The notes beneath the pieces were generated by a model. It was not told the DNA's origin. It saw only the letters and a program-made list of their open reading frames with translations, and made no database searches. Of a stretch of DNA of 64,000 nt, positions 30,591 to 39,046 are shown one piece after another. The position numbers and the translations under genes were made by a program. The first letter of the stretch is position 1. Each line of letters opens with the position of its first letter. Origin of the DNA: Halomonas sp. McH1-25 (GTDB taxonomy: Bacteria > Pseudomonadota > Gammaproteobacteria > Pseudomonadales > Halomonadaceae). Location of the stretch: positions 594,248-658,247 of the forward strand of contig NZ_JAKRFI010000002.1 in the NCBI RefSeq assembly GCF_022348165.1, read 5' to 3'.

Positions 30591-32165
30591 ATGACGTTCC
30601 ACTTTTCTAAGTCGGATAGCATCATTGCGATGAGCGGCTGGCACTGGTTGGGGGTAGTGGCCTGTCTCTTGTGGCTGGGCGGCTGCAGCTCGGTCGATGT
30701 GACCAGAATGCCATCCCAGGCATTGCCGTACGACGCCGCCCGCGACACTTATCTGGGCACCTGGGCGCGCCAGGCAGACGATACCCAGGAGAATGTCAGC
30801 GGCATGACGCTGGTATCGGACGGCCCGACGGCCTTCGCCCTGCGGGCTTCGCTGGCTGCCCATGCCCAGAAGACGCTCGATATCCAGACCTACATTCTCA
30901 GGAATGACCGTACCGGGCGCGCCCTGCTGCAGCAGATGCTGCAGGCCGCCCAGCGGGGCGTGCGCGTTCGATTGCTGCTGGACGATCCGACCAGCCGCAA
31001 CAAGCAGGCCATGCTGGCGGCGTTCGACAGCCACCCCAATATCGAGGTGCGTGTCTTCAACCCGATCACGGCTGGGCGAAGCACACGCTTGACTTATTAT
31101 CTGGCGCTGATGGCCAATTTCGATCGCAAGCATCGGCGCATGCACAACAAGCTATGGGTGACGGACAATGCGGTGGCCGTTACCGGCGGGCGTAACCTGG
31201 GCGATGAATATTTCGAGGTCGACGACGAGCTCAACTTCAACGACCTCGACGTGATGGCGGTCGGCCCGGTGGTGGCCACGCTATCGGGTAGCTTCGACAA
31301 TTTCTGGAATCATCCGCTGGCGGTACCGCTACGGCAATTCGCATCCGCACAGGATGATGCTTGGTACGACTTATTGATCGAGCTCGCTGAGGATGCCGCC
31401 CAAGGCAACGCACTGGCTATGCAGCCCGCCTTTCGGCGCATGGCCGGCGAAGCCGGTCGCCAGCTGCACGACTCGTTGGTTTGGGCACCGGCCATTGCCT
31501 TGTGGGACCCACCGGAAAAGCTTGCGGTAACCGGCTATCCGCCGTTCGAGTTGACCCTGATGGATCAGCTCGAAGGCGCCTTTCGGCGTCTCGACGAGGA
31601 GCTGCTGATCATCTCTCCCTACGTGATACCCACGCAGGCCGGCATCGATTACCTGAAACAGCTGGCGCGGCGCGGCGTCAGGCTGACCGTGCTGACCAAC
31701 TCGCTGGAAGCTACCGACGTACCGTCGCTGCATGGTGCCTATACGCCGTGGCGTCCGGCCATGCTGAAGCAGGGAGCCCGGCTCTATGAGTTGCGGGGCA
31801 ACACGGCGCATCAGTCCGCACGTGCAGTTGGCGAAATTTCCAGCCTGCACACCAAGGCCGTGGCCTTCGACCGGGACCGCGTATTCATCGGCTCGCTCAA
31901 TGCCGATCCGCGTTCGCTGTGGTGGAACAGCGAACTGGGCCTGTTGATCGACAGTCGCGAGTTGGGAAATCGGCTCTGGGACCTGGCCCGTCAAGGGATG
32001 CGTCCAACACGTAGCTATCAGGTCACGCTGGGCGAGGACGGCGGTCTGCGCTGGACAACTCGTCGCGATGGGCAGTGGAAAACCACCGACCAGGAACCCG
32101 GCGGACTGTGGCGACACCTGAAGGCCAAAGCGTTGCACCTGCTGCCGATCGAGCAGTTGCTGTAA
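30591..32165 (+). CDS. Phospholipase D family protein, ClsC-like cardiolipin synthase
   Basis: Two HKD motifs mark the phospholipase D superfamily: MHNKLWVTDNAVAVTGGRN near residue 185 and LHTKAVAFDRDRVFIGSLN near residue 420. The order and spacing resemble ClsC (YmdC), which makes cardiolipin from phosphatidylethanolamine and phosphatidylglycerol. At 524 residues it is longer than E. coli ClsC (473). The N-terminus has a hydrophobic stretch ending LWLGGCSS, a lipobox, so the protein may be a lipoprotein. The in-frame ATG at 30630 directly before it is an alternative start. It is cotranscribed with the Na+/H+ antiporter, and cardiolipin is a known osmotic-stress lipid. Confidence 0.78.
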   Translation: MTFHFSKSDSIIAMSGWHWLGVVACLLWLGGCSSVDVTRMPSQALPYDAARDTYLGTWARQADDTQENVSGMTLVSDGPTAFALRASLAAHAQKTLDIQTYILRNDRTGRALLQQMLQAAQRGVRVRLLLDDPTSRNKQAMLAAFDSHPNIEVRVFNPITAGRSTRLTYYLALMANFDRKHRRMHNKLWVTDNAVAVTGGRNLGDEYFEVDDELNFNDLDVMAVGPVVATLSGSFDNFWNHPLAVPLRQFASAQDDAWYDLLIELAEDAAQGNALAMQPAFRRMAGEAGRQLHDSLVWAPAIALWDPPEKLAVTGYPPFELTLMDQLEGAFRRLDEELLIISPYVIPTQAGIDYLKQLARRGVRLTVLTNSLEATDVPSLHGAYTPWRPAMLKQGARLYELRGNTAHQSARAVGEISSLHTKAVAFDRDRVFIGSLNADPRSLWWNSELGLLIDSRELGNRLWDLARQGMRPTRSYQVTLGEDGGLRWTTRRDGQWKTTDQEPGGLWRHLKAKALHLLPIEQLL

Positions 32166-32678
32166 ATGGCAGCCGTTTCTCTAGTCGTTTCTGCTCGGTC
32201 TCGTTAAGTAAATGCGCCTGTTACTCGTTGGGAGCGATGAATTGACAAGAACGTTAATTACCAAAAGTTAAGTTGCCCAGCGAATTTGCGTTGTGGAGAA
32301 TTCTTAAGGTGATTTCTGCTTACCATAAATATCTTTTAGTTACCTTGTCGCGCGCTAAAACACCTTTTGATGCCCATGAACACAAAACTTTCAAGAGTGC
32401 TGTCGCGGGGCAGACTACGCTCAGCACAGAGGCTTGGTTTTGGCCGATTGGCTGGCTGCTTGAACGTATTGCTCCAAGGAGGACGAAAGTGTTTCGGTTC
32501 GCCAATTGGTTTTGGACAAGTGACTTTCGATTGATAGCAAGCCTGAGCAAGTTGTTTTGCTCGCATGGCTGCCAAGGTAAATAGGATTTCGGCATATAAA
32601 CGAAATCCCAGAGGTATTTAAAGTTCCGTCAGAGAAGGCGAGTAAGCAGGACTCTGTCTGACTAAAAAGGAGAGGTAT
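32166..32678. other. AT-rich intergenic region
   Basis: About 510 bases with clearly lower GC content than the flanks. The open frames of 90-100 codons here have no ribosome binding sites or recognisable product on either strand, so I call no gene. TTGACA at 32242 and TATAAA at 32595 could be promoter pieces for the repeat protein that follows, but neither has a convincing partner box. Confidence 0.5.
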
Positions 32679-33941
32679 ATGTACATGGAAAAGAAGCTGA
32701 AGCTTTGTAAGCTAAGCCTGCAGATCGCAGCGGCGAGTGCCGCCGGTGCATCATTGGCGATAACGCCTGCGTTTGCGCAGCAATCGGGCGGTCAGCAATC
32801 AAGCGGACAGATGGAACAAAGGGCCAGTGCCGAATTCGATCGACTCGACCAGAATGGGGATCAGCTACTCCAGTGGGATGAGCTCGAGCAGCGCCTTAGT
32901 GACGCCAACGTACAGCAAAATCGCGATCAGGTATTGAGCGAATACGATCGCGATAGCGATCAGGCGCTCAGTCTCAGTGAGTTTCAACCTCTCATGGTCG
33001 TCATCGCAGAAGCTGAAGGCGACCAGAGCATGGACGATCCGGAAGAGGTGGTCGTCGAGTCCCAGCAGCCTAAAGTGGTCGTCGATACCGATCCGCCCGA
33101 TGTCAATGTCGACCCTGCCGAGCCGGATGTGACGGTGGATCAGCAGCCGCCGCAGGTAGAGGTGGATCCCTCGGAACCTCAGGTAACCGTCGATCAGCAA
33201 AAGCCCAAGGTCATCGTTACGCAGCCCAAGCCGACGGTCGAGGTCACGGTTCCCGATCCTGAAGTCGAGGTGGTCATGCGTGACCCCAACGTGCAGGTCG
33301 ACACCAACAAGCCAGATGTCGAGGTGGTTCAGCAGAAGCCCGAGGTCACGGTCAACCAAGGCCAGCCTGATGTGAACGTCGAGCGGTCCGAGCCCGAAGT
33401 GGCGGTCCAGCCGGCCAAGCCGCGCGTTGCCGTGGATGGGCAAGAGCAGGCCGATGTCGCTGTGCGGGATGAGGGGCAAGCCCAGGTTGAGGTCGAGTCT
33501 GCCGATCCCAATGTCAGTGTCTCCGATGCCGAAGCCAATGTATCGGTCGAAGAAGCCGAAGGCGCCAATGTTCAGGTAACCGAAGGCGAACAACAGCAAC
33601 AGAACTCAGGGTCACAAAATGCTCTGTATGCGCTGCTGATTACTGATATCCAAGGGCAAAGCGTTTTCGACACGTCTGGTAATGAACTTGGCGAAGTCGA
33701 CCAGGTGGTGACCTCCAACGATACCAATGAGGTCGCCGTTGTGGTCACTCGCGGTGGTGTGCTTGGCTTCGGTCAAGAGGAAATCATCATACCGCTGAAC
33801 GAAATGCAGATGAACAACGATCAGCTGGTATGGCAGACCGACCTGAGCGTCGACGAAATGAAACAGGAGCAGTACAACGAAGCCGACTACACGGTAGTGA
33901 CCGATGAGAACATGGTCTTGAGAGACGCCGGTTCTATGTAA
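32679..33941 (+). CDS. Secreted protein: EF-hand-like loops, PxVxV repeats, PRC barrel
   Basis: A 420-residue exported acidic protein. AAGGAGAGG precedes the ATG. Residues 1-34 are a signal peptide ending PAFAQ. Residues 53-103 contain two EF-hand-like loops, DQNGDQLLQWDEL and DRDSDQALSLSEF, of the calcium-binding type. Residues 129-305 hold about 19 copies of a nine- to ten-residue unit with consensus P-x-V-x-V and four or five polar residues. Residues 314-405 match the PRC barrel of the 2.9-kb protein. I do not recognise this combination as a described family. Such regular V-x-V repeats suggest an extended beta structure or Ca-responsive adhesin/stalk, which is inference. Confidence 0.75.
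   Translation: MYMEKKLKLCKLSLQIAAASAAGASLAITPAFAQQSGGQQSSGQMEQRASAEFDRLDQNGDQLLQWDELEQRLSDANVQQNRDQVLSEYDRDSDQALSLSEFQPLMVVIAEAEGDQSMDDPEEVVVESQQPKVVVDTDPPDVNVDPAEPDVTVDQQPPQVEVDPSEPQVTVDQQKPKVIVTQPKPTVEVTVPDPEVEVVMRDPNVQVDTNKPDVEVVQQKPEVTVNQGQPDVNVERSEPEVAVQPAKPRVAVDGQEQADVAVRDEGQAQVEVESADPNVSVSDAEANVSVEEAEGANVQVTEGEQQQQNSGSQNALYALLITDIQGQSVFDTSGNELGEVDQVVTSNDTNEVAVVVTRGGVLGFGQEEIIIPLNEMQMNNDQLVWQTDLSVDEMKQEQYNEADYTVVTDENMVLRDAGSM
33063..33593 (+). repeat. Coding tandem repeats, P-x-V-x-V units
   Basis: About 19 degenerate units of 27-30 bases, encoding for example PDVNVDPAE, PQVTVDQQK and PEVTVNQGQ. The last four read as NVSVSDAE/NVSVEEAE, identical in style to the lipoprotein at 26.4 kb. 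The unit-level divergence suggests old repeats rather than recent slippage. Confidence 0.7.
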
Positions 33942-33985
33942 GCTCCGCGTAGTCAGTGATGCGCTTCGCTGCTTTACGCAGTCCC

Positions 33986-34021
33986 GAAGAGGATGGCCGA
34001 CCGGCCATCCTCTTCGTTTTT
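33986..34021 (+). terminator. Rho-independent terminator of the repeat protein gene
   Basis: A 13-base stem GAAGAGGATGGCC/GGCCATCCTCTTC with a four-base loop, followed by GTTTTT. It sits between convergent genes. Confidence 0.85.
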
Positions 34022-34035
34022 GGCCTCACTAAGGA

Positions 34036-35064
34036 TCAAGCGCTCATGTCGAGCACGACACGACCCTCGATCCGGCCTTGATCCAGGCGCGAGAAGATGT
34101 CGTTGATGTTCTCCAGCGGTTCGCTCGATACCGTAGCCTTGACCTTGCCTTCGCCGGCGAAGTCCAGCGCTTCCTGCAGGTCCTGTCGGGTGCCCACGAT
34201 AGAACCGCGCACCGTGATGCCGTTGAGCACCATGTCGAAGATCGGCAGCGGAAAATCGCCGGGCGGCAAACCGTTGAGCGACACGGTGCCGCCGCGGCGG
34301 ACCATGCCCAGGGACTGCTCGAACGCCTTGGGCGAGACGGCGGTCACCAGCACGCCATGCGCACCGCCGATGGACTCCTTGATGAATGCCGCCGGGTCGG
34401 TCTGCCTGGCGTTGACGGTCAGACTCGCGCCGAGACGCTTGGCCAGGGCCAACTTGCTGTCGTCGATGTCCACTGCCGCCACGTTCAGTCCCATGGCCTT
34501 GGCATACTGCACGGCCATGTGGCCTAGCCCGCCGATACCGGAAATCACCACCCATTGGCCAGGGCGGGTGTCCGTCACCTTCAGGCCCTTGTAGACGGTA
34601 ACGCCGGCACACAGTACCGGGGCGATGTCGATGAAACCGACGTTGTCCGGCAGCCGCCCGACGTAATCGGCCTTGGCCAGGGTATATTCGGCGAAGCCGC
34701 CATTCACCGAATAGCCGGTATTCTGCTGCGACTCGCACAGGGTCTCCCAGCCGCCCAGGCAGTGCTCGCAGTGCCCGCAGGCCGAGTACAGCCAGGGAAT
34801 GCCCACCCGGTCGCCTTCCTTCACGTGGGAGACACCGGCACCCAGCGCCACTACGTGGCCGACGCCCTCGTGACCGGGGATGAACGGCGGTTGCGGCTTC
34901 ACCGGCCAGTCGCCATGCGCTGCATGCAGGTCGGTATGACAGACGCCGGAGGCGGCGATCTTGACCAGCACCTCGCCCGGACCGGGGCGCGGTACCGCCA
35001 CTTCCTCGATGACCAGTGGCTGCTTGAAGGCGCGAACGACGGCCGCTTTCATTGTCTTGTCCAT
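34036..35064 (-). CDS. adhP: Zinc-dependent alcohol dehydrogenase AdhP
   Basis: Medium-chain, zinc-dependent alcohol dehydrogenase that interconverts primary alcohols and aldehydes with NAD(P). Catalytic zinc ligands lie in GVCHTDLH and GHEGVGHV, the structural zinc site is [15 protein letters not shown], and the cofactor fold is [15 protein letters not shown]. At 342 residues it is close to E. coli AdhP (336). The ATG has GGGAGGAAAA upstream. No partner gene is adjacent, and its real substrate is not shown. Confidence 0.9.
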   Translation of the reverse strand: MDKTMKAAVVRAFKQPLVIEEVAVPRPGPGEVLVKIAASGVCHTDLHAAHGDWPVKPQPPFIPGHEGVGHVVALGAGVSHVKEGDRVGIPWLYSACGHCEHCLGGWETLCESQQNTGYSVNGGFAEYTLAKADYVGRLPDNVGFIDIAPVLCAGVTVYKGLKVTDTRPGQWVVISGIGGLGHMAVQYAKAMGLNVAAVDIDDSKLALAKRLGASLTVNARQTDPAAFIKESIGGAHGVLVTAVSPKAFEQSLGMVRRGGTVSLNGLPPGDFPLPIFDMVLNGITVRGSIVGTRQDLQEALDFAGEGKVKATVSSEPLENINDIFSRLDQGRIEGRVVLDMSA

Positions 35065-35300
35065 TGTTTTTCCTCCCGAGCTGATAGCCCATAGAAACGC
35101 CCAGCGACACCGCTGAGCTTAAGGCTTGCAGAGCGCGCAGCATTGATCCGTGTCAAGGATATCGTCTCCTGGCAGGGGCAAACCTGGGTCCCGGGCACAG
35201 CTTGCCCATGGCGGGTATCGTGACTACACCTTGAAGGGGCGGCTTGCCACGAGGATGTTGCCCTACTCGTAAACGACCATGATGGAAACAGGAGAGCGAG

Positions 35301-35627
35301 ATGGATCTCGAGAAGTTCAAGTCCTGCATTGATGCTTGTAACGAATGCGCGACCTACTGCGATTATTGTGCGGCGTCCTGCCTGCAGGAAGACGACGTCA
35401 AGGCGATGGCCGAGTGCATTCGGCTCGACATGCAGTGTGCCCAGATCTGCCGCCTGGCGGCCTCGTTCATGGCCCAGAACAGCGAGTACGTGAAAGAAGT
35501 CTGCCGGCTGTGTGCGGAAATCTGCCGCAAGTGCGGCGAAGAGTGCGCCAAGCACGAGATGGATCACTGCCAGCAGTGCGCGAAAGCCTGTATGCGGTGT
35601 GCCGAAGAGTGCCAGGCCATGGCTTGA
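35301..35627 (+). CDS. Four-helix bundle copper-binding protein (Csp-like)
   Basis: A 108-residue protein with 19 cysteines placed along helices, for example CIDACNECATYCDYCAASC, CRLCAEICRKC and CMRCAEEC. This is the pattern of the DUF326 family, which includes copper storage proteins that fill a four-helix bundle with Cu(I) ions. No signal peptide is present, so it should be the cytosolic type. AGGAGAG precedes the ATG. It stands alone with its own terminator. A metallothionein gene at 3.7 kb gives the strain a second thiol-rich metal buffer. No copper regulator is visible next to it. Confidence 0.85.
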   Translation: MDLEKFKSCIDACNECATYCDYCAASCLQEDDVKAMAECIRLDMQCAQICRLAASFMAQNSEYVKEVCRLCAEICRKCGEECAKHEMDHCQQCAKACMRCAEECQAMA

Positions 35628-35645
35628 TAGCATCGGCAGGCCGGT

Positions 35646-35677
35646 GGCCGGCAGCGAAGGGTTCCTGCCGGCCTTTT
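35646..35677 (+). terminator. Rho-independent terminator of the copper-binding protein gene
   Basis: Stem GGCCGGCAG/CTGCCGGCC around a ten-base loop, followed by TTTTC. Confidence 0.8.
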
Positions 35678-35715
35678 CATGTTAGGAACATCGGTTCTAG
35701 CACACGAGAGGCGCA

Positions 35716-36062
35716 ATGGAACTGCTGACGCTCGTGATCATTCTGGCGCTGGCACTCGCTGCCGGGTTGCTGATCCAATGGCTACCCCAGCGCCACCAGC
35801 CAATGCCCACCTATTCCCAGCGTGCCCCGTTTCTGGGCGGCGGCACGCCCGATACGCATGCCTGGAACCGTTATCACATCCGCTACTACCCCATGACGCT
35901 GCTGCTCATCGCCTTCGAGATGGAGATGATGTTCATGTCCCGTGGGCGGTGGTCTTCGTCGAGAAGGGCATGATGGCGGTGATGGAAATGGGCATGTTTC
36001 TGGCCATCCTGTCGGTGGGCATCGTCTACGCCTGGCGTGAAGGAGTGTTCCGGTGGCAGTGA
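35716..36062 (+). pseudogene. Frameshifted NADH dehydrogenase subunit A (NuoA) remnant
   Basis: A NuoA-like sequence in two frames. The first frame starts MELLTLVIILALALAAG and reaches IAFEMEMMFM. The second frame continues PWAVVFVEKGMMAVMEMG and IVYAWREGVF. In NuoA proteins these join as an uninterrupted ...FEMEMMFMYPWAVVF. At about 35939 the codon expected to be TAC reads TC, so a single base is missing. The subunit would be a three-helix membrane protein of respiratory complex I. The ribosome binding site GAGAGG is still in place. A sequencing error is possible, but the damage in the following genes argues for decay. Confidence 0.75.
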
Positions 36063-36460
36063 GCTGGTTGCGGCAGTTGGCGGCGCGCTCGTGCGTGCCG
36101 GTGTTTCCCGTCTGGGGGCGTCACGACGATGCCTTGTTGGCGACACTCGCCCTGTCGCCGCAGATCGAACTGGTCGACTCGCCACGTCATGCCAGCGTGC
36201 TGCTGGTGATCGGCGAGATTCCGGTCGCCCTGCGCGATGGTCTGCAGCGGGTGCATGACCAGCTGCCTACGCCGTTTGCCGCCGTGTGGCTGCGTGGCGC
36301 GCCCTTGATGACGCTGGGTGCGCCGGTCCTGGTGGAGCGGGATGACCGGTTGATCGATACGCTGGTGCGAACCCACCGCGAACTGATGATGGGGCAGCGC
36401 GAGAGCGCCCCGCGCCAGCTGATGCGCAGTGGCATCTTTCGCCTGGCGGCGATGGATTCT
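36053..36460 (+). pseudogene. NuoB-like fragment of the collapsed operon
   Basis: Starts at a GTG overlapping the nuoA stop, with AAGGAG in front. Residues about 40-82 (SPRHASVLLVIGEIPVALRD..., RVHDQLPTPFAAVWLRGA) follow the fold of NuoB where other members have the SPRxADxLIV and RVYDQMPEP segments. The cysteines that bind cluster N2 are absent, and the usual CCAVEMM motif is missing, so it may be a NuoB-like partner rather than true NuoB. The frame runs on out of register into the nuoN tail, indicating a fusion by deletion around 36440-36460. The end given is the approximate junction. Confidence 0.5.
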
Positions 36461-36776
36461 GGCCCTGCTGTCGCTGGTGGGGATTCCGCCGCTGGTAGGC
36501 TTTTTCGGCAAGTTCCTGCTGTTCGAGACGACCATGATGGCCGCCGGATACACCTGGCTGGCTGTAGCCGCCGTCATCAACACCGTACTATCGCTGTTCT
36601 ACTACCTGCGCGTCATCGCCGTGACGATGCTCCAGCCCGGGCGAAGCGAGTTTCCCACCCTGGGCCGGTCGTCAGGGATGGCGATGCTGGCCAGTGCGGC
36701 GCTGTTGTTGGCGGCGAGCCTGGGGATACAGGGCGGGCTGGCCTTGTCGCCAATGCTGCACCTTGTCACTCCGTGA
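36440..36776 (+). pseudogene. C-terminal remnant of NADH dehydrogenase subunit N (NuoN)
   Basis: In the plus-one frame relative to the NuoB-like part, the sequence reads ILALLSLVGIPPLVGFFGKF, then LAVAAVINTVLSLFYYLRVI. These are well-known terminal segments of NuoN, the antiporter-like membrane subunit of complex I. Only about 110 residues remain of roughly 480. The preceding N-terminal helices and all genes normally between nuoB and nuoN are gone, which points to one large internal deletion. The reading frame still ends at a proper stop codon. Confidence 0.7.
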
Positions 36777-37041
36777 CAGGTTGACGAGATAGCGAATGGC
36801 GCTGCGCGGGAGTTCGCTACCCATCACCACCAGGGCCTCGTAACAGAGCAGAAGCATTCTTCTCATGATTTGCGGTCCTGTTCGACAGTTCCATGGCCAT
36901 TGCCATAGAAAAATGGCATTCGATGCCAGCAGTGTGACCGCAGAATCTTAAGAATTGCTTACAGCTTTCCTTCAACGACTATGTTTCATTCCACATGGAC
37001 GGTATCGCGGCACGCGTTGCCGTGTCGGAAGGCTCGCCCGG

Positions 37042-37335
37042 TCAAGCATCGGCATCCTCGTCGTTGGTCTGATGCTGGCGTTCCTTGCGGATCAGTACCA
37101 GATTGCGGGAATAGATGAGCAGTCCGGCGGCTTGTCCTACCACGAATACCGGGTCCTGGCGATACAGGGCGTAGGCGAGCAGGGTCGCGCCGCCTCCCAG
37201 GCTGAAAAACCAGAAAGCGATCGGCATGACGCTTTGTTTGGCGCGCTCGCTGGCCAGCCATTGCACGATGAACCGCGCCGAGAACAGCGCTTGTCCGAGA
37301 AAGCCGATGCCCATCCATAGCCACTCGTTACTCAT
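37042..37335 (-). CDS. LAB_N domain membrane protein
   Basis: A 97-residue inner-membrane protein with three hydrophobic helices, beginning MSNEWLWMGIGFLGQALFSA and containing RFIVQWLASE, SVMPIAFWFFSLGG and GLLIYSRNLVLI. This is the lipid A biosynthesis N-terminal domain (LAB_N), related to EmrE/ArnE-like flippases. Such genes commonly accompany a GT2 and an ArnT-like transferase in cell-surface lipid modification loci. AAGGAG precedes the ATG. Its start overlaps the stop of the glycosyltransferase gene by four bases. No ArnT-like gene is present. Confidence 0.8.
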   Translation of the reverse strand: MSNEWLWMGIGFLGQALFSARFIVQWLASERAKQSVMPIAFWFFSLGGGATLLAYALYRQDPVFVVGQAAGLLIYSRNLVLIRKERQHQTNDEDADA

Positions 37336-38105
37336 CCCTGCTCCTTGACGTACTGCGCGTCGGACGACCGCGGCGATGCGTCGATGTCGCGCTGGGTAGT
37401 CAGTGCCGCGGGCAGGCGTGAGCGGCGACGTAACCACATGACACCGATCATGTCGATGAGCCCTACCCATAGGCGGTTGTTCAGCCCGTAGTGGGACTGA
37501 CCGGCTTGCCGGGCACGATGATTGACGGGCACCGAGATGCAGCGCTCACCCTGCGACTGGACCAGGGCGGGTAGGAAGCGGTGCATATGATCGAAGTAGG
37601 GCAGCATGACGAAGGTATCGCGGCGCATCACCTTGAGGCCGCAAGCGGTGTCGGGGGTGTCGTCCTTGAGCAAGGCCGAGCGAACACGGTTGGCGACATG
37701 CGACGATACCCGCTTGAGCCAGTCGTCATGGCGCGAGACCCGGTGACCGGCAACCATGGCGACATCTTCGCGGCGGGCCTTGTCGAGCAGACGAGGCAGA
37801 TCGGCAGGATCGTTCTGTCCATCGCCGTCCAGGGTCGCCAGCCATGTGCCGCAAGCCAGGTGCGCAGCCTGCCATATCGACGTACTCTGACCGGCGTTGT
37901 CGGGATGACGTAGTGGCCGCAGGCGGTCATCCTCCGCCGCGCGCTGAACCAGCAGAGACCATGTCGCATCGGTCGATCCATCATCGATTACCAGCACTTC
38001 GTGCTCGACATCAGCCAGGGCAGCGGCGATTTCGTCCAGTAGATGGGGGAGGCTGTCCGCTTCGTCCTTGGCCGGGATGATCACCGACACGAGTGGTTGT
38101 GGCAT
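37332..38105 (-). CDS. Glycosyltransferase family 2, dolichol-phosphate-mannose-synthase-like
   Basis: A 257-residue GT-A enzyme that is expected to move a sugar from a nucleotide onto undecaprenyl phosphate. Visible parts are VSVIIPAKDEADSLP, VIDDGSTDATW and the DxD segment TLDGDGQNDPADLP. The C-terminal region RLWVGLIDMIGVMWL could touch the membrane. Start chosen at MPQPLV, where the fold begins. The open frame extends 37 codons further upstream without similarity. It overlaps the LAB_N gene, forming an operon, and is divergent from a two-component system that could control it. Confidence 0.85.
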   Translation of the reverse strand: MPQPLVSVIIPAKDEADSLPHLLDEIAAALADVEHEVLVIDDGSTDATWSLLVQRAAEDDRLRPLRHPDNAGQSTSIWQAAHLACGTWLATLDGDGQNDPADLPRLLDKARREDVAMVAGHRVSRHDDWLKRVSSHVANRVRSALLKDDTPDTACGLKVMRRDTFVMLPYFDHMHRFLPALVQSQGERCISVPVNHRARQAGQSHYGLNNRLWVGLIDMIGVMWLRRRSRLPAALTTQRDIDASPRSSDAQYVKEQG

Positions 38106-38380
38106 GGAGTTCCGATTCCTTAATGTTCTTCTTGGTCTGGGGCTCGCCAGGCGAGGCGGCCCATGAGGAGCCTGTGCATGTCGACGGCGAGGCCGTAAGG
38201 ATGACACAGTCGGCACGCAACTCGGCGAGCAGAAGCAAGCCCGCCTTGGCTTGCTTGATTACAGCTTAAAAAGAGTGAGCCGCGAAATACAATGATAACG
38301 CCGGAGGCTAGTATGGCGACTGCTAAGCAAGCCGTAAGAGAATATGGCCAGGGCGATGGGATCAAGCCTGAGGATGAGGC

Positions 38381-39046
38381 ATGCGAGTATTGCTGGTTGA
38401 AGACGATCCGCTGCTGGGCGACGGCATCAAGACGGCCCTGGAGCGCGAGAATTATGCCGTGGAGTGGTTCATGCGCGGACGTGAGGCGGTATCCGCCATT
38501 GGCTGTAACGAAGCCTTCTCGGTCATGATTCTCGACTTGGGATTGCCGGACATGGATGGCATGGAGGTCCTGACTCATGTTCGCCAGTGCGCATCGTTGC
38601 CCGTCCTGATCCTCACTGCGCGCGATGCCGTGGAGGACCGCATTCGCGGCCTGGATGCCGGGGCCGATGACTATGTCCTCAAACCGTTCGATCTACAGGA
38701 GCTACTGGCCCGCTTGCGTGTCGTGACTCGCCGCGCCGAGGGACGAGCGACGCAAGTTCTTGCATTGGGAAGCCTGAATATCGATGAAGCTCGGCATTGC
38801 GTGACCTGGCAAGGCGAGGAAATCGTCTTGGCACGGCGGGAATATGCACTGCTACTGGAGCTGGCCCGTCATCCCGACAAGGTGCTGTCACGTCCGCGGC
38901 TCGAAAGCCTGCTGTATGGCTGGGGCGAAGAAGTGGAATCCAACGCCCTGGAAGTGCACGTGCATCATCTACGCAAGAAACTGGCCAAGTCGCTGATCGT
39001 CACCGTACGCGGTATCGGTTATCGCCTGGACAGTCAGGCGACATGA
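38381..39046 (+). CDS. OmpR-family response regulator (PmrA/QseB-like)
   Basis: A 221-residue transcription regulator. The receiver domain starts MRVLLVEDDPLLGDGIKTAL, with the phospho-acceptor Asp in LDLGLPDMDG and Lys in YVLKPF. A winged helix follows (RREYALLLELARHPDKVLSR and the recognition part VHVHHLRKKL). The overall sequence is of the PmrA/QseB type. The gene overlaps the downstream sensor gene by four bases (ATGA), so the two are translationally coupled. It is divergent from a GT2/LAB_N operon, hinting at control of envelope lipids. Confidence 0.92.
   Translation: MRVLLVEDDPLLGDGIKTALERENYAVEWFMRGREAVSAIGCNEAFSVMILDLGLPDMDGMEVLTHVRQCASLPVLILTARDAVEDRIRGLDAGADDYVLKPFDLQELLARLRVVTRRAEGRATQVLALGSLNIDEARHCVTWQGEEIVLARREYALLLELARHPDKVLSRPRLESLLYGWGEEVESNALEVHVHHLRKKLAKSLIVTVRGIGYRLDSQAT

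Noticed and set aside
32320..32595. Open frames of 80-100 codons on both strands in the AT-rich gap before the repeat protein
   Set aside because: Frames on both strands overlap, have no ribosome binding site and show no domain or membrane segment. A small orphan gene cannot be excluded.
33063..33593. Tandem repeats considered as a CRISPR or other DNA repeat array
   Set aside because: The units are coding, degenerate at the DNA level and in frame, so they are protein repeats.
36053..36784. The 243-codon frame read as one intact protein
   Set aside because: Its second half is out of frame with clear NuoN sequence, so the frame is a fusion of a NuoB-like start with a shifted remnant.
36672..36866. 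64-codon reverse frame starting MRRMLLLCYEALVVMGS
   Set aside because: It overlaps the nuoN remnant and has only a weak ribosome binding site. The hydrophobic start is suggestive but not enough to call.
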